A stretch of DNA of 64,000 bases, from NCBI RefSeq assembly GCF_029873635.1, contig NC_080426.1:58312673-58376672 (forward strand), given 5' to 3'. The notes beneath the pieces were generated by a model, which saw nothing but the letters and a program-made list of their open reading frames with translations, did no database searches and was not told the origin of the DNA. This DNA is from Malania oleifera (Eukaryota > Streptophyta > Magnoliopsida > Santalales > Ximeniaceae). Of this stretch, positions 33,500 to 45,520 are shown in pieces (position 1 is the first letter of the stretch; every line of letters starts with the position of its first letter). The position numbers and the translations under genes are program-made.

Positions 33500-35110
33500 C
33501 ATCCCGTGGTGTAGCCACAAGATCTTCCTTGAAGAACCTAGTGAGTCATTCTACTTTCTTGTCCCAAGAAGAACCTAAAAATATTAAAGAAGCCATAGAG
33601 GATGAATCTTGGGTGATGTCCATGCAAGAACTTAATCAATTTGAAAGAAGCAAAGTGTGAACCCTAGTTCCAGGCCTAATGATCATACAATTATTGGAAC
33701 AAAATGGGTATATAGAAATAAGAAAGATGAGAATGAGGTAGTAACTAGGAATAAGGCTAGACTAGTTGCCCAGGTTTATAATTAGGAAGAGGGAATTGAT
33801 TTTGATGAAACATATGATCCTATTGCGAAGATGGAAGCCATTCATATGCTACTTGCTTATGCAGCTTTTAAAAATTTTAAATTATTTCAAATGGATATTA
33901 GAAGCGCTTTTCTAAATGACTATATTAATGAGGAAGTGTATGTAGAACAAATGCCCGGTTTTGAAAATCATAAATATCCTGATTATGTTTACCGGTTGTC
34001 TAAGACCTTGTATGGATTGAAACAAGCTCCTAGAGCTTAGTATGAGAAGCTTAGTGGTTTTTTACTAGAAAATGGGTTTACCTATGGCAAGATTGACACT
34101 ACACTCTTCATCAAATCCAAAAATGATGATATGCTCCTAGTTCAAATTTATATTCACGATATCATTTTTGGAGCAACCAATGATGAGTTCTGTAATGAGT
34201 TTGCCAAATGCATGCAAAGTGACTTTGAAATGAGCATGATGGGTGAGCTTAGTTTCTTTTTAGGGCTGCAAATTAAACAAGCTAAATATGGAACTTTTAT
34301 ATGCCAATCCAAATATGTTAGGGACTTGGTAAAGAAATTTAATATGGAAGATTGAAAAATTCTTGGTATTCTTATGAGTTCTTCCATTAAACTTGATAAA
34401 GATGAGCAAGGGATCCTTGTTGATGTGAAATTGTATCGTGGCATGATTGGGAGTCTTCTATATCTCACTAATAGTAGGCAAGATATTATGTGTAGTGTGT
34501 GCATGTGTGCTAGGTTTCAAGTCGCTCCTAAGAAATCTCATCTATTTGCAATTAAATGAATCCTTAGGTATCTAGTTGGGACTATAGAGTAAGGCTTATG
34601 GTACCCTAAGCATACTACCTTTGAGATTGTGAGTTATACTGATGCTGACTTTATCAGTAGTAAGGTTGATAGGAAGAGTACTAGCGGCACTTGTCACTGT
34701 GTAGGATAATCTCTCGTTTCTTGGTTCTCCAAGAAACAAAACTCAGTTGCCTTATCCACATCCAAAGAAAAATATATTGCGGCTAGAAGTTGTTGTGCTC
34801 AAACTCTTTATATGAAACAACAACTTATGAACTTTGGATTGCACTATGATACAGTCTCGATTAAATGTGTTAATACTAGTGCAATCAACATCTCTAAAAA
34901 TCCTATCTCACATTCATGAACAAAACACATTGAAATTAGACATCACTTCCTTCGTGATCATGTGCAGAAAGGGATGTGGCTCTTGAGTTTGTATGCACTG
35001 GTGCACTAGTGAGCAGTGGGCAGAAATTTTCACTAAACCACTTCTAGAAGATAGGTTCATACAAATTAGACGTGAATTAGGTCTCATGCATAGTAGAGAT
35101 GCTTCCTAGA
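33500..35110 (+). pseudogene. Copia B reverse transcriptase and RNase H
   Basis: Copia RT with EAIEDESWVMSMQEL, FKLFQMDIRSAFLND, VYVEQMPGFE and YRLSKTLYGLKQAPRA, followed by the SFFLGLQIKQ block and, from about 34560, RNase H (SYTDADF...SKEKYIAA type). It lies in normal order before the 3' LTR. Broken in several places. The purine tract AAAAGGGGAGAA (about 35686-35696) precedes the 3' LTR. Confidence 0.85.
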
Positions 35111-35696
35111 TATTTCATAGTTTACATAAACTTAGGGGGAGTATTCTAATAATTTCAAAGTCTAACAACTACTATAATCATTGATATCTTTCATTGGCTT
35201 GGACTTCATGAAATTGATTATGTTTTGCAATGCACAATTCTCATATCTACTGCATGATGATGATTGCATTTATGTTTTATGTATTGATCATATTAGAACT
35301 ATTTGAGTTGAGTAGTTGTAGATAAATTGTAAAATCTTAAAAACTCAAAACATGTCATTTTTATAAAGGATTTTTTTTTTGGGAAATGTCCTACTTTCAA
35401 ACGACATGCTGCCGAAATTTTTAAAAAATTCCCAAACTTATCTTGTTTATTAATGATTTATACCCATTGCCTAAGACTATTACTTTCATAGCCCTTTTTG
35501 TTGTTGCCAAAAAGGGGAGATGAATAAGAGAGACAAAAATTGGGTTGCACTTAAGAAAAATACTTTTACATAATGCACATTGTTAGGGGCACTTAAGAAA
35601 AATACTTTTACACAATGCACATTGTTAAGGGGAGCCTTCTAAGGCTATACCCATTTCTTGCATGGTATATTTGTAAATTATCAAAAAAGGGGAGAA

Positions 35697-37645
35697 TGTT
35701 GACCTTATAGGTCACACTCGATTTTGATAATGATAAATACTTGTTGTAATTGATGGCTATCTAAGGATATGTGCAGGTATATAATTGGTAAATCAAAGTG
35801 ATGGCACATGAAGGACAGCGTGAAGACCCTAAAAACCATATTAGTGTTGTATTTTAAATTTATTTTATGTAATATGGGTCTGTAATAGTAATTAGGATAT
35901 ATGATTTGCAATAATTACCTACATGTTATGCATATATGATATATTGTAAGCTTAGTAAGACCCTAGTATGACTTTAGGTCCCAACACTCATGCACATATA
36001 TCATACAAAATTCAGGAGTGTTAAATATAAACTGAATTAAACATTATAGGGAAATTTGAGAGACCTCAGGCAACCGAACCCTAGGAGTTCAAAACTCCTC
36101 GAGCACCCGAACTGTTGAAAAGTCAACAGTTGACCTAGCTCTCGGGCGACTGAACCGTTTTTGAACCTATCTCCCTTAGGCACCCGAACCCTCTAACAGG
36201 GTTGCCCCACTAACTCAGGCTGCGAAAAAGTTCAATTCAAAAACAAGTCCGGGCGACCGAACCTTTGTGTTTGGACTACCAACCAACTGATCGGTCACTC
36301 GAACCAACGAACAAATGCTGCTGACTTTTGTTCGGTCTACCGTATTAGGAATCGGGCTGCCAAACTATTTTAAAGTGTTTTTGAAAATGAGTCTACTTGG
36401 GCGACCGAACCTCGATTCATCCACCGAAACCTTCTTAGGTTAAATTTATTTTACCCAAGGTTAATATGGGTTAAAATGGATAAATTATTCTTAAGGTTTT
36501 TTAGACTTTTCTAAAAATACCCAGTAGGTCCCAAACTATTATATTTTTAATCTTGTCTATAAATATAGGCTCATTTTTTAGGATTAGTAAGTAATTAGAA
36601 AAAATCATTAGTCAAGAATCCTCTCTACTCTAAAATCCTACTTTGCTTAAATACCCTTAAATACTCATTCCTTTGATACATCTTGGTATTGTAAGAGTTT
36701 AGTGAGTGTGCCTGTAATTACTAGATAGTGCTAAAACTCCCATTTGCTTGATTGATTATCGATATTATTTTTGGGGAGTTTGGCTAAGTTTTATCCCACT
36801 GATTTCATGTTATAAATCTTTTGTTGGGATAGACTAGCAAGCTTAGAGGTCTTTGCATATTGTTTCAAGACTCCCATAGCTTTGATTTTTGTTGTGCAAA
36901 AATATTTTCAACAAGCCAAAACATTTTTCAAACTAGTAGTCTGCTTATCTCATTGAAGAAAATCTCTTAAGCTAGTTTGAATATCTGATTGACATTTTGG
37001 AATCTTGATTTTCTATTGGAATTTGTTTTACCTAGTTTCAAAGATATAGCTTGTATTGAACACTCTTGAACATGCCATTGATCATACCCTATTGAGTGTT
37101 GTTTGTACAACTATTTATATCACTGAGCTTACACTATATCCATATTGTTGATGTGTATGTGACCGTCTATATTGGGTACATATCTGCTTTGCATGAAAGC
37201 ATAATCACTATACCAGTCTTATTGTGAACATACTGTTGTATTCCAGGCGTGACCTAAGGGGGTAGTAATCCAGCCCGGTAAGGATTGTCTGTAAAGGTTG
37301 AGGTCAACCCTCTCCTAATTGACCTGATTGTTTAGGTATCGCTCCACCCTCTTAAGTGAGTATTATAGTGGTAAACCTTGAGCTTGTTAGTGAAGGCGGG
37401 GACGTAGGTAGTTTGCCAAACATCAATAACATTTCTGGGTGTCATCTTTATGTACAACTTTCTCATGCATGATTGGTTGATTTAGTTGTGCTATTTAAAT
37501 TTCGTTGTACTTTTAAATTGGGTTAATTTATTTGCACTAGATTGACCTTAAGGTTGTGTAATACTACTGTTAGGGGATTGACCTAGGGCATCAATTTTGA
37601 AAATACCAATTCACCCCCCCTCTTGGGATCACGGTAAAGCTAACA
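35697..37645 (+). repeat. 3' LTR of Copia B (uninterrupted)
   Basis: 1,949 bp, TGTTGACC...GCTAACA, TATAAATA at 36558-36565, GGGCGACCGAACC array at 36058-36432. It shows the empty target sites of all three solo LTRs that sit in the 5' LTR. Confidence 0.94.
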
Positions 37646-37649
37646 ACTT

Positions 37650-39000
37650 TACTACCTGTCGAAACACTTCATTACACTGGTGTAGGAGACCTTTGACATG
37701 TCTTGAACATCACCGTCTATCCAGGGTATTGAGTGGTAGACAATTTACATTCATTTTACAATGGTGTATCGGTGACCAATTTTGCATTAACTATGCTAAT
37801 CCTCTCCAACAACTTCTCCACAAAACCACCCTAAGATAACCACAATCTCCCAGCAATTTTGTCCATAAAGCCACCCTAAGATAACCTTAATCTCCTTGCA
37901 GCTTTATCCTTGCAAATCTCCAACCCAAGAATTTTCTTGACCGCATCCAAAACCTTCATGTCAAATCCCTTTCTCAACAGAGTTTACAACTGATTAATCT
38001 CAATCAAAATCTTCCCAGTAATTAACATGTCATCAACCTAAAATAATAGAAAAATTGCCCACTTGCATCATATCGCCCTCTTCTCCTATGGAAGCTCCAC
38101 CAATTCCTGCATCTTATTCTTATGTAGTAACTCCATCTCCTCCACCATAGCACTAATCCATCTATTTTTCCCTTTGTTGTGCATCGCATCTTGAAAAATA
38201 GTAGGAACCTTGCTGGTAATAATGAATGCATAAGACATATGATCATCAAACTCATACCTGGGCGGTAGCCTGATAGTGCATCTAGGCCCATTATGATCCT
38301 AATGGTTTCCCGATCTCGAACTCCATGTAATATGAACAATGTCATCTCTGCCCTGAGTCTGTAACTCCACCTACATCACGTGCTCATTGCTGCTGCAGTT
38401 TTCTGATACCTGTTTCTCTTCATCTACCCGAGTACTCTATACCATGACTTTATCATCAAAAACCATGTCTCCACTAATCGCCTCCTTGATTGTCATTAGA
38501 ACCCACTACTTGAACCCCATTTCTGATACCTTAGAAAGATGTACTTTCTAGACTTTGCAATAAGCTTATATCTCACCTCACTAGAAATGTGCATGGCTGG
38601 ACCTCCAAACTCTCTCAAACCAAAGTAGTCTACCGCATAACTTGTCCAAACCTCTCTTGTAATTTTCCCATCTAGTGATACCCTTTGCAATCAGTTAATT
38701 GAGAAATATGTCATACTCACTGACCGTACCAAGAAGTTCCGTGCAAGCCCTATATACAACCTGAGATGCTACTCGCAAAACTCCTTGAATGCTAGTGTAC
38801 TCAAATCTAATGTCTAACTTGAGGATCTTTCTCCTGGTTTAGTTTTCCAACCCCAGCCACAAGTTAAACCCGACAAACATCTCTGACTTATGACACATGA
38901 AGTGCACCCAAACCTTCCGTGAGTAATCAAAAATGAAACTCACGTAGTATATATGTCCATCTCATGATGCAACCCTCATCAGTCACTAAACATCCAAATA
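37650..39000 (-). pseudogene. Copia A integrase C-terminus and reverse transcriptase
   Basis: Fossil coding sequence on the minus strand. The integrase end is visible near 38500-38690 (VDYFGLREFGGPAM, KSRKYIFLRYQK) and an RT stretch with VDDMLITG near 38030 and the conserved block before RNase H near 37700. Heavily broken; part of Copia A. Confidence 0.78.
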
Positions 39001-39003
39001 AAT

Positions 39004-39759
39004 TTAGTTAAGAATACCCTCCATTTTGTATGTGGTTATTTTACACAAAATAGTATTATCTGGCTTAGAATTTGCAGCTGTAGCTCCACCTATAACTGTG
39101 GTACCCAATAGTGCATAGATATTTCCCATTAACTTATGTCCCTTCATCTCCATCAAGACGCCTTTACACACATTCATTATCCCACTTTCAGACTTGTAAC
39201 TATACACGTTGCAATCTAAAGTGCCCAATGAAATCACATTCTTCTGTAGATCCAGTACATGTCTTACATCACATAACGTCCTTACCACACTATCATACAC
39301 CTTGATTATGATATTCCCTATTCTGACAACTTTGCAGGCAGCATCGTTTCCCATTAGAACGAAACTAGAAGTCACCAATCTGTAAGTGGTGAACCAGTCT
39401 TTATTAGGCATTATGTGATATGAACATCCCAAGTCTAGGATCCAAGAATCCTTGAGGCATTTTAAACCCAATGAAATAGAAAGCATATCACCATCACTGC
39501 TCCCTGAGTATCCTTCATTCACTACATTCACAGATTTTGACGAACTCTCTTGAGTTTCTGCATTCCCCTTCTTCCATTTCGGACACTCTAGTTTTATGGG
39601 CCTAATTTTCCCGCACTTAAAACACCGAACCTTCGTTTTCTCAAACTGCAACTGAGTTTTATTATTACTCGATCCGCTTTAGAATTTGCCTCTCCCACGA
39701 TCTCGATTACCTTTCACCATGAGCCCTTCACCTTGTGAACTCTCATCGTTGGCCTTCTT
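39004..39759 (-). pseudogene. Copia A nucleocapsid and protease region
   Basis: A minus-strand region with the zinc knuckle (VRCFKCGKIRPIKLEC, near 39610), then DSWILDLGCSYHIMPNKDWF, the Copia protease core where D-S/G is usually catalytic. A pre-integrase stretch follows. The same part of a related copy is seen on the plus strand at 62230-62560. It belongs to the broken Copia A. Confidence 0.82.
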
Positions 39760-40621
39760 TGTAATAACCCGGGAAAAAAATTTAAAAAAATGAATTAAAA
39801 ATAATAATAATAATAAATAAATAAAAGTAATTAAAAATTAAAATTAAAAAATAATTAATTAAAATTAAAGCAAGTAAAAGGGAAAAAAAAAAAAGAAACA
39901 AAAGATAAGGAAGAGGCTTCCTGCGAATTGCAGAAGCCTCTACGCCAACTTCTCTCTGCCTGTAGTCTCTATGTCGTCTCCGTCTCCACCTCTCTCTCTC
40001 CCCTCATTTCTCAATGAATATTCGACCGATCGGGAAACAGAAGGTGCCGTTCGATTCCTAACTTCGCCACCGATATTTCTACTAGAGTGAATTTGTCGTA
40101 GGAGCAGCGTAGGCACCATTCCTGGGGTAAGACAACTTTCCCCTAATTTCTAAATTTCTCATTAAATTTGCTATTGAATCGATGATCAGACACCACCATG
40201 GGGTCCTAATCATGATCGTCGTCATTTTGACTTAAGTAAAGTTCCAATTTGGGTTTTCTACACCCCACTCCAAAGCAAGAGTGGGATTTGGGAAATTTGG
40301 TAATTTGGCTATATTTAAGGGTATAATTATTTATTGGGTATTTAAGAGCCTATGAAGTATTAAATTAATATTTTATTTAGGATTAATTTAATGGAATTAG
40401 GATTTTTGATTTAGGGTTCGGGTGAGCTCCGCAGGTATTTTTCAGGGTCCCTATTAGCGTAATTCAAGAAACCAGGTAAAGGGAAAAATATATATATTAA
40501 CTCAGAATTTTTATGAATTTAACGAAAAATGAATTGTGTTATATATACATGTATATGTTTCGGTACGGGTTTAAAATGCCAACCATTAAATTATGTTTTT
40601 CCGAGTTTAGGGTTGTTTATT

Positions 40622-40623
<2 letters not shown>

Positions 40624-40666
<43 letters not shown>
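40624..40666. repeat. (TA)n microsatellite
   Basis: Uninterrupted TA dinucleotide run within the solo LTR 39760-42325. Confidence 0.9.
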
Positions 40667-40669
<3 letters not shown>

Positions 40670-40935
40670 GAAAATGAACTGATGAAAGTGGGAAAATATT
40701 TTCAAGATAATTATGTAAGAAATGAAAGGTATTTTCAGTGTATAAACATTAAATGTTGGTTGGCTTATTTTACTGGTAGTGTGTGAATTTTATTGCTAAA
40801 CTGTGTGGCATAAGTAAATGTAAATTCTGTGTAAATATATGTTAAATGTATGAGATGCAGGTTCAGTAAGTAATGCATGGTGAATAAAACATGATATGGA
40901 CTATGTTGCTTGTGTGTGTTAATGCAACCATATAA

Positions 40936-41254
40936 ACATTTGAAAGATACTGGGTAAACAGCTGAAAAATGTTGAGTAAAACAGCTGAAAGGTGCTGGGT
41001 AAAACAGCTGAAAGATGTTGGGTAAATGTGTAACAGCTGAAAAATATTGGGTAAAATAGTTGAAAGATGCTGGGTAAATGTATGACAGCTAAAAAATGCT
41101 GGGTAAAACAGCTAAAAGATGCTGGGTAAAACAACTGAAAGATGTTAGGTAAATGTGTAACAGTTGAAAAATGTTGGGTAAAATAGCTGAAAGATGCTGT
41201 GTAAATATATGATAGCTGAAAAATGTTAGGTAAAATAGCTGAAAGATGCTGGGA
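40936..41254 (+). repeat. Minisatellite, about 14 copies of a ~23-bp unit
   Basis: Imperfect tandem copies of a unit like ACAGCTGAAAGATGCTGGGT, with some longer variants containing AAATGTGTA. Directly followed by a GAAAT pentamer run (41252-41280). Confidence 0.85.
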
Positions 41255-42325
41255 ATGAAATGAAATGAAATGAAATGAAAAGGGAAATGAATGAAATGGA
41301 AATGAAATGTAAAATGTGAACAATGTAAAATGGGAAAGAGTCACTTAAAGTGAAATGCAATGCAATGTTAAGCTATGAATATGAACAGATGTTTATGATT
41401 GAATAATGATAGAAATAATGATGTATTATGATATTAGAAGTATGTATGTACGTAGAACATTTACGATTGGGCGGGGCGTACTCTTCACCTGAGGGCTTGC
41501 TGAGAAAGGCGAGTGCGCTAGTAACTTTAGATGTCGCAGTAGCTACATAACATACTAGGGCAGAGAGAACCTACTTGTATGAGCAGATAGATTTCTTAGG
41601 GTCTTTTTTGGTAAGCTATTGTTGAACAGTGTGAGTACGAGATCAATTTATCACTTGAGGGCTTACTGAGTAAGGTAAGTGCCCTGGTATGCTTTAACTG
41701 TGACCTTTGGGTTGCCTAGGTATCAGAGCAGAGGGGTGCTAATTGTATGGGCGTGTAATCATCCCTATCCTTGGGTAATCTCGTGGGTTAAATGTTTGCA
41801 TGTAATTTTAAGTCCAGAAAATGATTTCAGAAATTATGTTAAAGATCTGCAGATGTTAAATTTTATGTTGATTATAAACTCATGCTAGCCACACACTGTT
41901 TTAATATATTGTTTCTTCCCTTACTGAAATGTTTCTCACCCAAATATGAATTTGTCTTTTTTCAGGATTTCCTTGAGATCGAGCTTTGAGAGCTCGAGAT
42001 TTTTATAGCATTATTGGGAAATATAAAAATAAAAGGGTATATTTCTATGTTAATTTTGGGATGTATAAAATTTATGTCTTTACGTTTTAAGTCTGTTGAG
42101 AAATGATGGATTGTGAAAATACTGAAATGTTTTGGGAGTTATGTAGATTTATGGAAATGCAAGTGATGGATGATTTATTATGGATTATAGTTAGAATTAG
42201 TAAACTCTGGTATTATATAATTGAAGATTATATTTATATTTTTCGCTGCATATTGACTTGTGGATTATTAGGGATTTATCAGGTATAACGCGCCGGACTC
42301 AGGTTTAAGGGTTCAGGGCATTTCA

Positions 42326-42905
42326 TTCTTCCTCTAATGGAACCCCAACAATACACTTGTGATATCCTCCAACTCCAGGGTTTTTTTTCCCAATATCAGA
42401 TTCGTAACCAGGTTCTCATACGTAGGATACGTAGGTAGGGAATTCAGCAGCATCAATGCTTTGTCTACTTCCTCGAACTTCACATAAACCTGCTTCAGAT
42501 CGCTGATGATCTTATTGAATATGTTGATGTGTTGATTTAGATCTGAACCCTTTGCCATCTTAAGCTCATAAAGTCTTTGCTTAAGATACAACTTGTTTAA
42601 CAAAGACTTGAACATTTACCAGCTCTTTAGTTTCAGCCAAGCTGCAGCCAATGATTCCTTATCCATGACGTTATACATCACGTCATTGGCCAAACAAAGC
42701 TTGATAGTAGCCACAACCTTCGCTTCCAACTCCTTCCAACTCGTTTTGTCCATGTCTTCCGACTTCCTTCTGTAGAGTTCCTTCACCATACCTTACTGTA
42801 TGAACACGTCCTTAACCCTCCTTTTCCAAAGTCTAAAATTTCTTATTCCATCGAACTTACCAATATCGAACTTTGCAGAATAAATCCCAGCCATTGCAAC
42901 CATTA
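42326..42905 (-). pseudogene. Copia A gag capsid region
   Basis: Minus-strand gag start MVAMAGIYSAKFDIGKFDG just after the primer-binding site, then a UBN2-type capsid part (LYELKMAKGSDLNQHINIFNKI...LLNSLPTYPTYENL). Tork/TNT1-like. Broken, and cut by the solo LTR at 42325. Confidence 0.85.
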
Positions 42906-42920
42906 GCTTTGATACCAATT

Positions 42921-43481
42921 TGTTATGTAGAAGCACAATGGAAAAACACAAATTGAATCCAAAACAAGCAATGCAGCAACAAATGATGAATGAATACAAA
43001 AATAATCTATTACAAAGAGAATAAAATAAAGCAATAATACACACGACATAAGAAATTACGTGGTTTAGCAATGTGTCTGTCCATAGGAGAAAGCGGCTGA
43101 TTTTAACTATCAAAATGTCAAGGCTTACATCAAGGGTTACAAAATATGGTTTATATTCTAACCTTACGCGTATAGAAGACTTAGAATGCATCTAAAACAC
43201 TTCTGTGGAAAATCTCGAAGGAAAATCCTCCAAATCTCCTAATCTACTAATCTCTCAATTCAAAATTTGTGATCTGCACAAAAAAAAACCATCAACGGTT
43301 TAATACTGCGGCTAAACTTGAAGCCTGACACCTAACTAAAACCTTCGACAGATATCTCCTAAGAGTAAAATGTTGATGCAGCCGTTGACGGTTTCTTCTT
43401 GCAGCCTCCTTCCTTGTTCTTTACTTCACCATGCTTTTTCTGGCGCATGCATTCCACTCAATATGAGCCACATATCCAACT
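42921..43481 (-). repeat. 5' LTR of Copia A
   Basis: 561 bp on the minus strand, ending TACATAACA before the primer site. It matches 46842-47384 on the plus strand over its length (ATATGGCTCATATTGAGTGG-like start). Confidence 0.88.
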
Positions 43482-43486
43482 CTTTG

Positions 43487-43892
43487 GACTCACTTAAACC
43501 CCCTTTTGCTATCCTTATGACAGAATTCACCATTTTATTCCAAACAGTATTTGCATCAACCTTATCCTTATTATCCAATCACACTCTTTGTTTATTTTAA
43601 CTTTGAATTTTACTATATTATCTCCATTTAATTTCCACTATTTAGTTCTCTTGTGTTGATTTATGCTACTCCTTCTTGTCCATTCTTTAATATGTATATC
43701 TAATACAAAGACTTTATGTTGTGTAACCAAACTTTCACCTAAGATAACTTTACAATCCTTATAAGATAGATGGTCCCTCTTCTTAGTTAAAAAGAAATCT
43801 GTGGTTTTTATTGTACCCACTCTTGAAAGTTATTAAGTGTTATTCTCTTTTTATAAAACAAGTATTTAACATAACCAAATTGTAAGGCATGA
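43487..43892 (-). pseudogene. RTE LINE endonuclease C-terminal part
   Basis: Minus-strand remnant of an RTE-clade LINE: NLVMLNTCF, then DCKVILGESLVTQHKVFVLDIHIK, the conserved end of the RTE endonuclease, and a linker up to AKGGLSESK. Interrupted relative to its upstream part by the solo LTR 43898-45587, and cut on its downstream side by the Copia A LTR. Frames are shifted within it. Confidence 0.82.
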
Positions 43893-44764
43893 CAAACTAT
43901 AGCGACCTGTAAAATTTCGTTTAAAATTCTCCAATACCACCTGTAATAAATATTTTCATACAGTGGAACCTCAAATACAAATTAACAGGGTACTAATCTA
44001 CCTCATCATGACAATAATATTTTCCAGTAGCATAATTAATATTCTTAAAATTATGGACTTATCAAAACATAATTTATTTAATATCTATTCTAAATAGAAC
44101 CTTCTATCCCACCCACGCTTCTGCTGCACTACTTTGATTTCGGCTAATCTTCTTATGGCATTTGAAAAATGTGATGTAATCATGGGGTGAGACACTTTTC
44201 AGTAGAATAGAATAGATTATTATCAGTGTGTGGCAACATGAGTGTTAGTGTTCCAAAAACACAACCATTAAATAATTAACTTTAACTAAGAAATCATGTA
44301 AAACTGTACTCACACCTATATATTTAAAAATACATACTTTTCTCAACAACATGCTTTGGCTTTATAAATTTCTCTGTGTACGTTAATCATCATATATACA
44401 TAAAAGAATTCCCCTAGATGGACAATCATATAACATCATGTAATAACCCCATATGATCGGCTTATGCGATCCGAAGACTAGACTTAGTACTGACTAACCT
44501 ACCAGGCTAAGTCAAACATACTCATCTGTAAGTACGTTGGCCACCCAAGCTGGTCCGGACTTCAGAAAGGTACTCTACTCTTCTTTGGCCTAATTGACTA
44601 CCCATCCACCAATACTTTCTGAATAGTGTGGTTGCACTGACTATCATAATAGCTACGGTACCGTGATCTCTTAACATAATTGGTCCATCAGGGTTCTTAT
44701 ACCATATAATACAATTTATAAAATATAACAGTAACATGATCTCATTTCATAATTATCATTTCAC

Positions 44765-44930
44765 ATATCGGTATAAAACCATCTTTTTGTAACATCATAT
44801 CATATCGATATAAAATCATCTGTTCATAACATCATATCATATCGGTATAAAACTGTCTGTTCATAACATATCACATCATATCGGTATAAAACTGTATGTT
44901 CACAACATATCGTATCATATCGTAAATCCG
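44765..44930 (-). repeat. ~42-bp tandem repeat, about four copies
   Basis: Imperfect repeats of ATATCGGTATAAAACTGT with TTCATAACATCATATC between, inside the solo LTR. Confidence 0.75.
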
Positions 44931-45475
44931 TATAATTCCTATCATATTCATAAATCAGTATAAAATAAACATTCTCATGACACACAATTTAAATGTTAAA
45001 TCATCTGCACAAGAAAAATGTACTTTACTAAAAACAGAGGTATGATCATCTTCATGATTTTAGTTAACTCATAATATAGGTTTTATAGGAAAAAGGAGAT
45101 GATTACCTTTACTCACTTTAGTTTTTCCAAGTACATGTATACATATAATAAACCAAAATTATTATTTTCATAAGCTTGATTATTCAGAAAACGATATATA
45201 ACATTCCTGCAATCACATGCTACAATTTAATCGGTTAAATTTTCAAAAATAACTGACAAAATATATTCCCATTACCTTGGCCCTGGAGTGGTGCCTACGA
45301 CATCCCAACGACGAATCCACTCCGGTTAAAATGTTCAGGAGCGAAGCTAGGACCCGAAAATGGTGTTTGTTTTTCAATTCGGCGGAGAGACAGAGAGAAA
45401 TTGAAGATAGAGTGAGAGAGAACCATGGGGGGGGGGTCTCAGGGATTGTAATTCCTAAAGCTTCTTTTGAAGCTT

Positions 45476-45477
<2 letters not shown>

Positions 45478-45517
<40 letters not shown>
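45478..45517. repeat. (TA)n microsatellite near the LTR start
   Basis: Alternating TA run within the first 110 bp of the minus-strand solo LTR. A nine-G homopolymer lies close by at 45427-45435. Confidence 0.88.

Positions 45518-45520
<3 letters not shown>

Larger units (their letters stand above)
4809..37645 (+). mobile_element. Copia element B (SIRE/Maximus-like) with nested insertions
   Basis: A Copia LTR retrotransposon bounded by TGTTGACC...GCTAACA ends and a perfect 5-bp duplication, ACTTT (4804-4808 and 37646-37650). The 5' LTR is 4809-12841 including three later solo LTRs; the 3' LTR is 35697-37645. The primer-binding site resembles initiator tRNA-Met (ATTGGTATTAGAGCC at 12842). The gag with an acidic serine/aspartate-rich tail after the zinc knuckle suggests the SIRE/Maximus lineage. 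Protease, integrase, RT and RNase H follow. Chromovirus C interrupts the gag-protease region and element E the integrase. The element is broken in many places and is older than all it contains. Confidence 0.92.
39760..42325 (+). repeat. Solo LTR in Copia A gag
   Basis: 2,566 bp, TGTAATAACCCGGG...GGGCATTTCA, with a perfect TTCTT duplication (39755-39759 and 42326-42330). It carries GGTAAG-like sites near 40126, an (AT)n run, a minisatellite, a CCACACACT block near 41888 and TGAAATGTTTCTCA at 41925-41938. Chromovirus-type LTR without internal region. Confidence 0.92.
37646..43481 (-). mobile_element. Copia element A (Tork/TNT1-like), 5' part on the minus strand
   Basis: An old Copia element read right to left: 5' LTR 42921-43481, primer site ATTGGTATCAAAGC, gag, zinc knuckle and protease, integrase, and part of the RT up to the Copia B insertion at 37646. 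A solo LTR (39760-42325) splits the gag. The outer edge of the LTR carries the CAAAG duplication (43482-43486) and abuts RTE sequence. A matching 3' LTR lies on the plus strand at 46842-47384. Much broken and old. Confidence 0.88.

Noticed and set aside
40919-41344. Minus-strand frame of 141 codons with a repeating peptide
   Set aside because: It is the translation of the minisatellite in the solo LTR.
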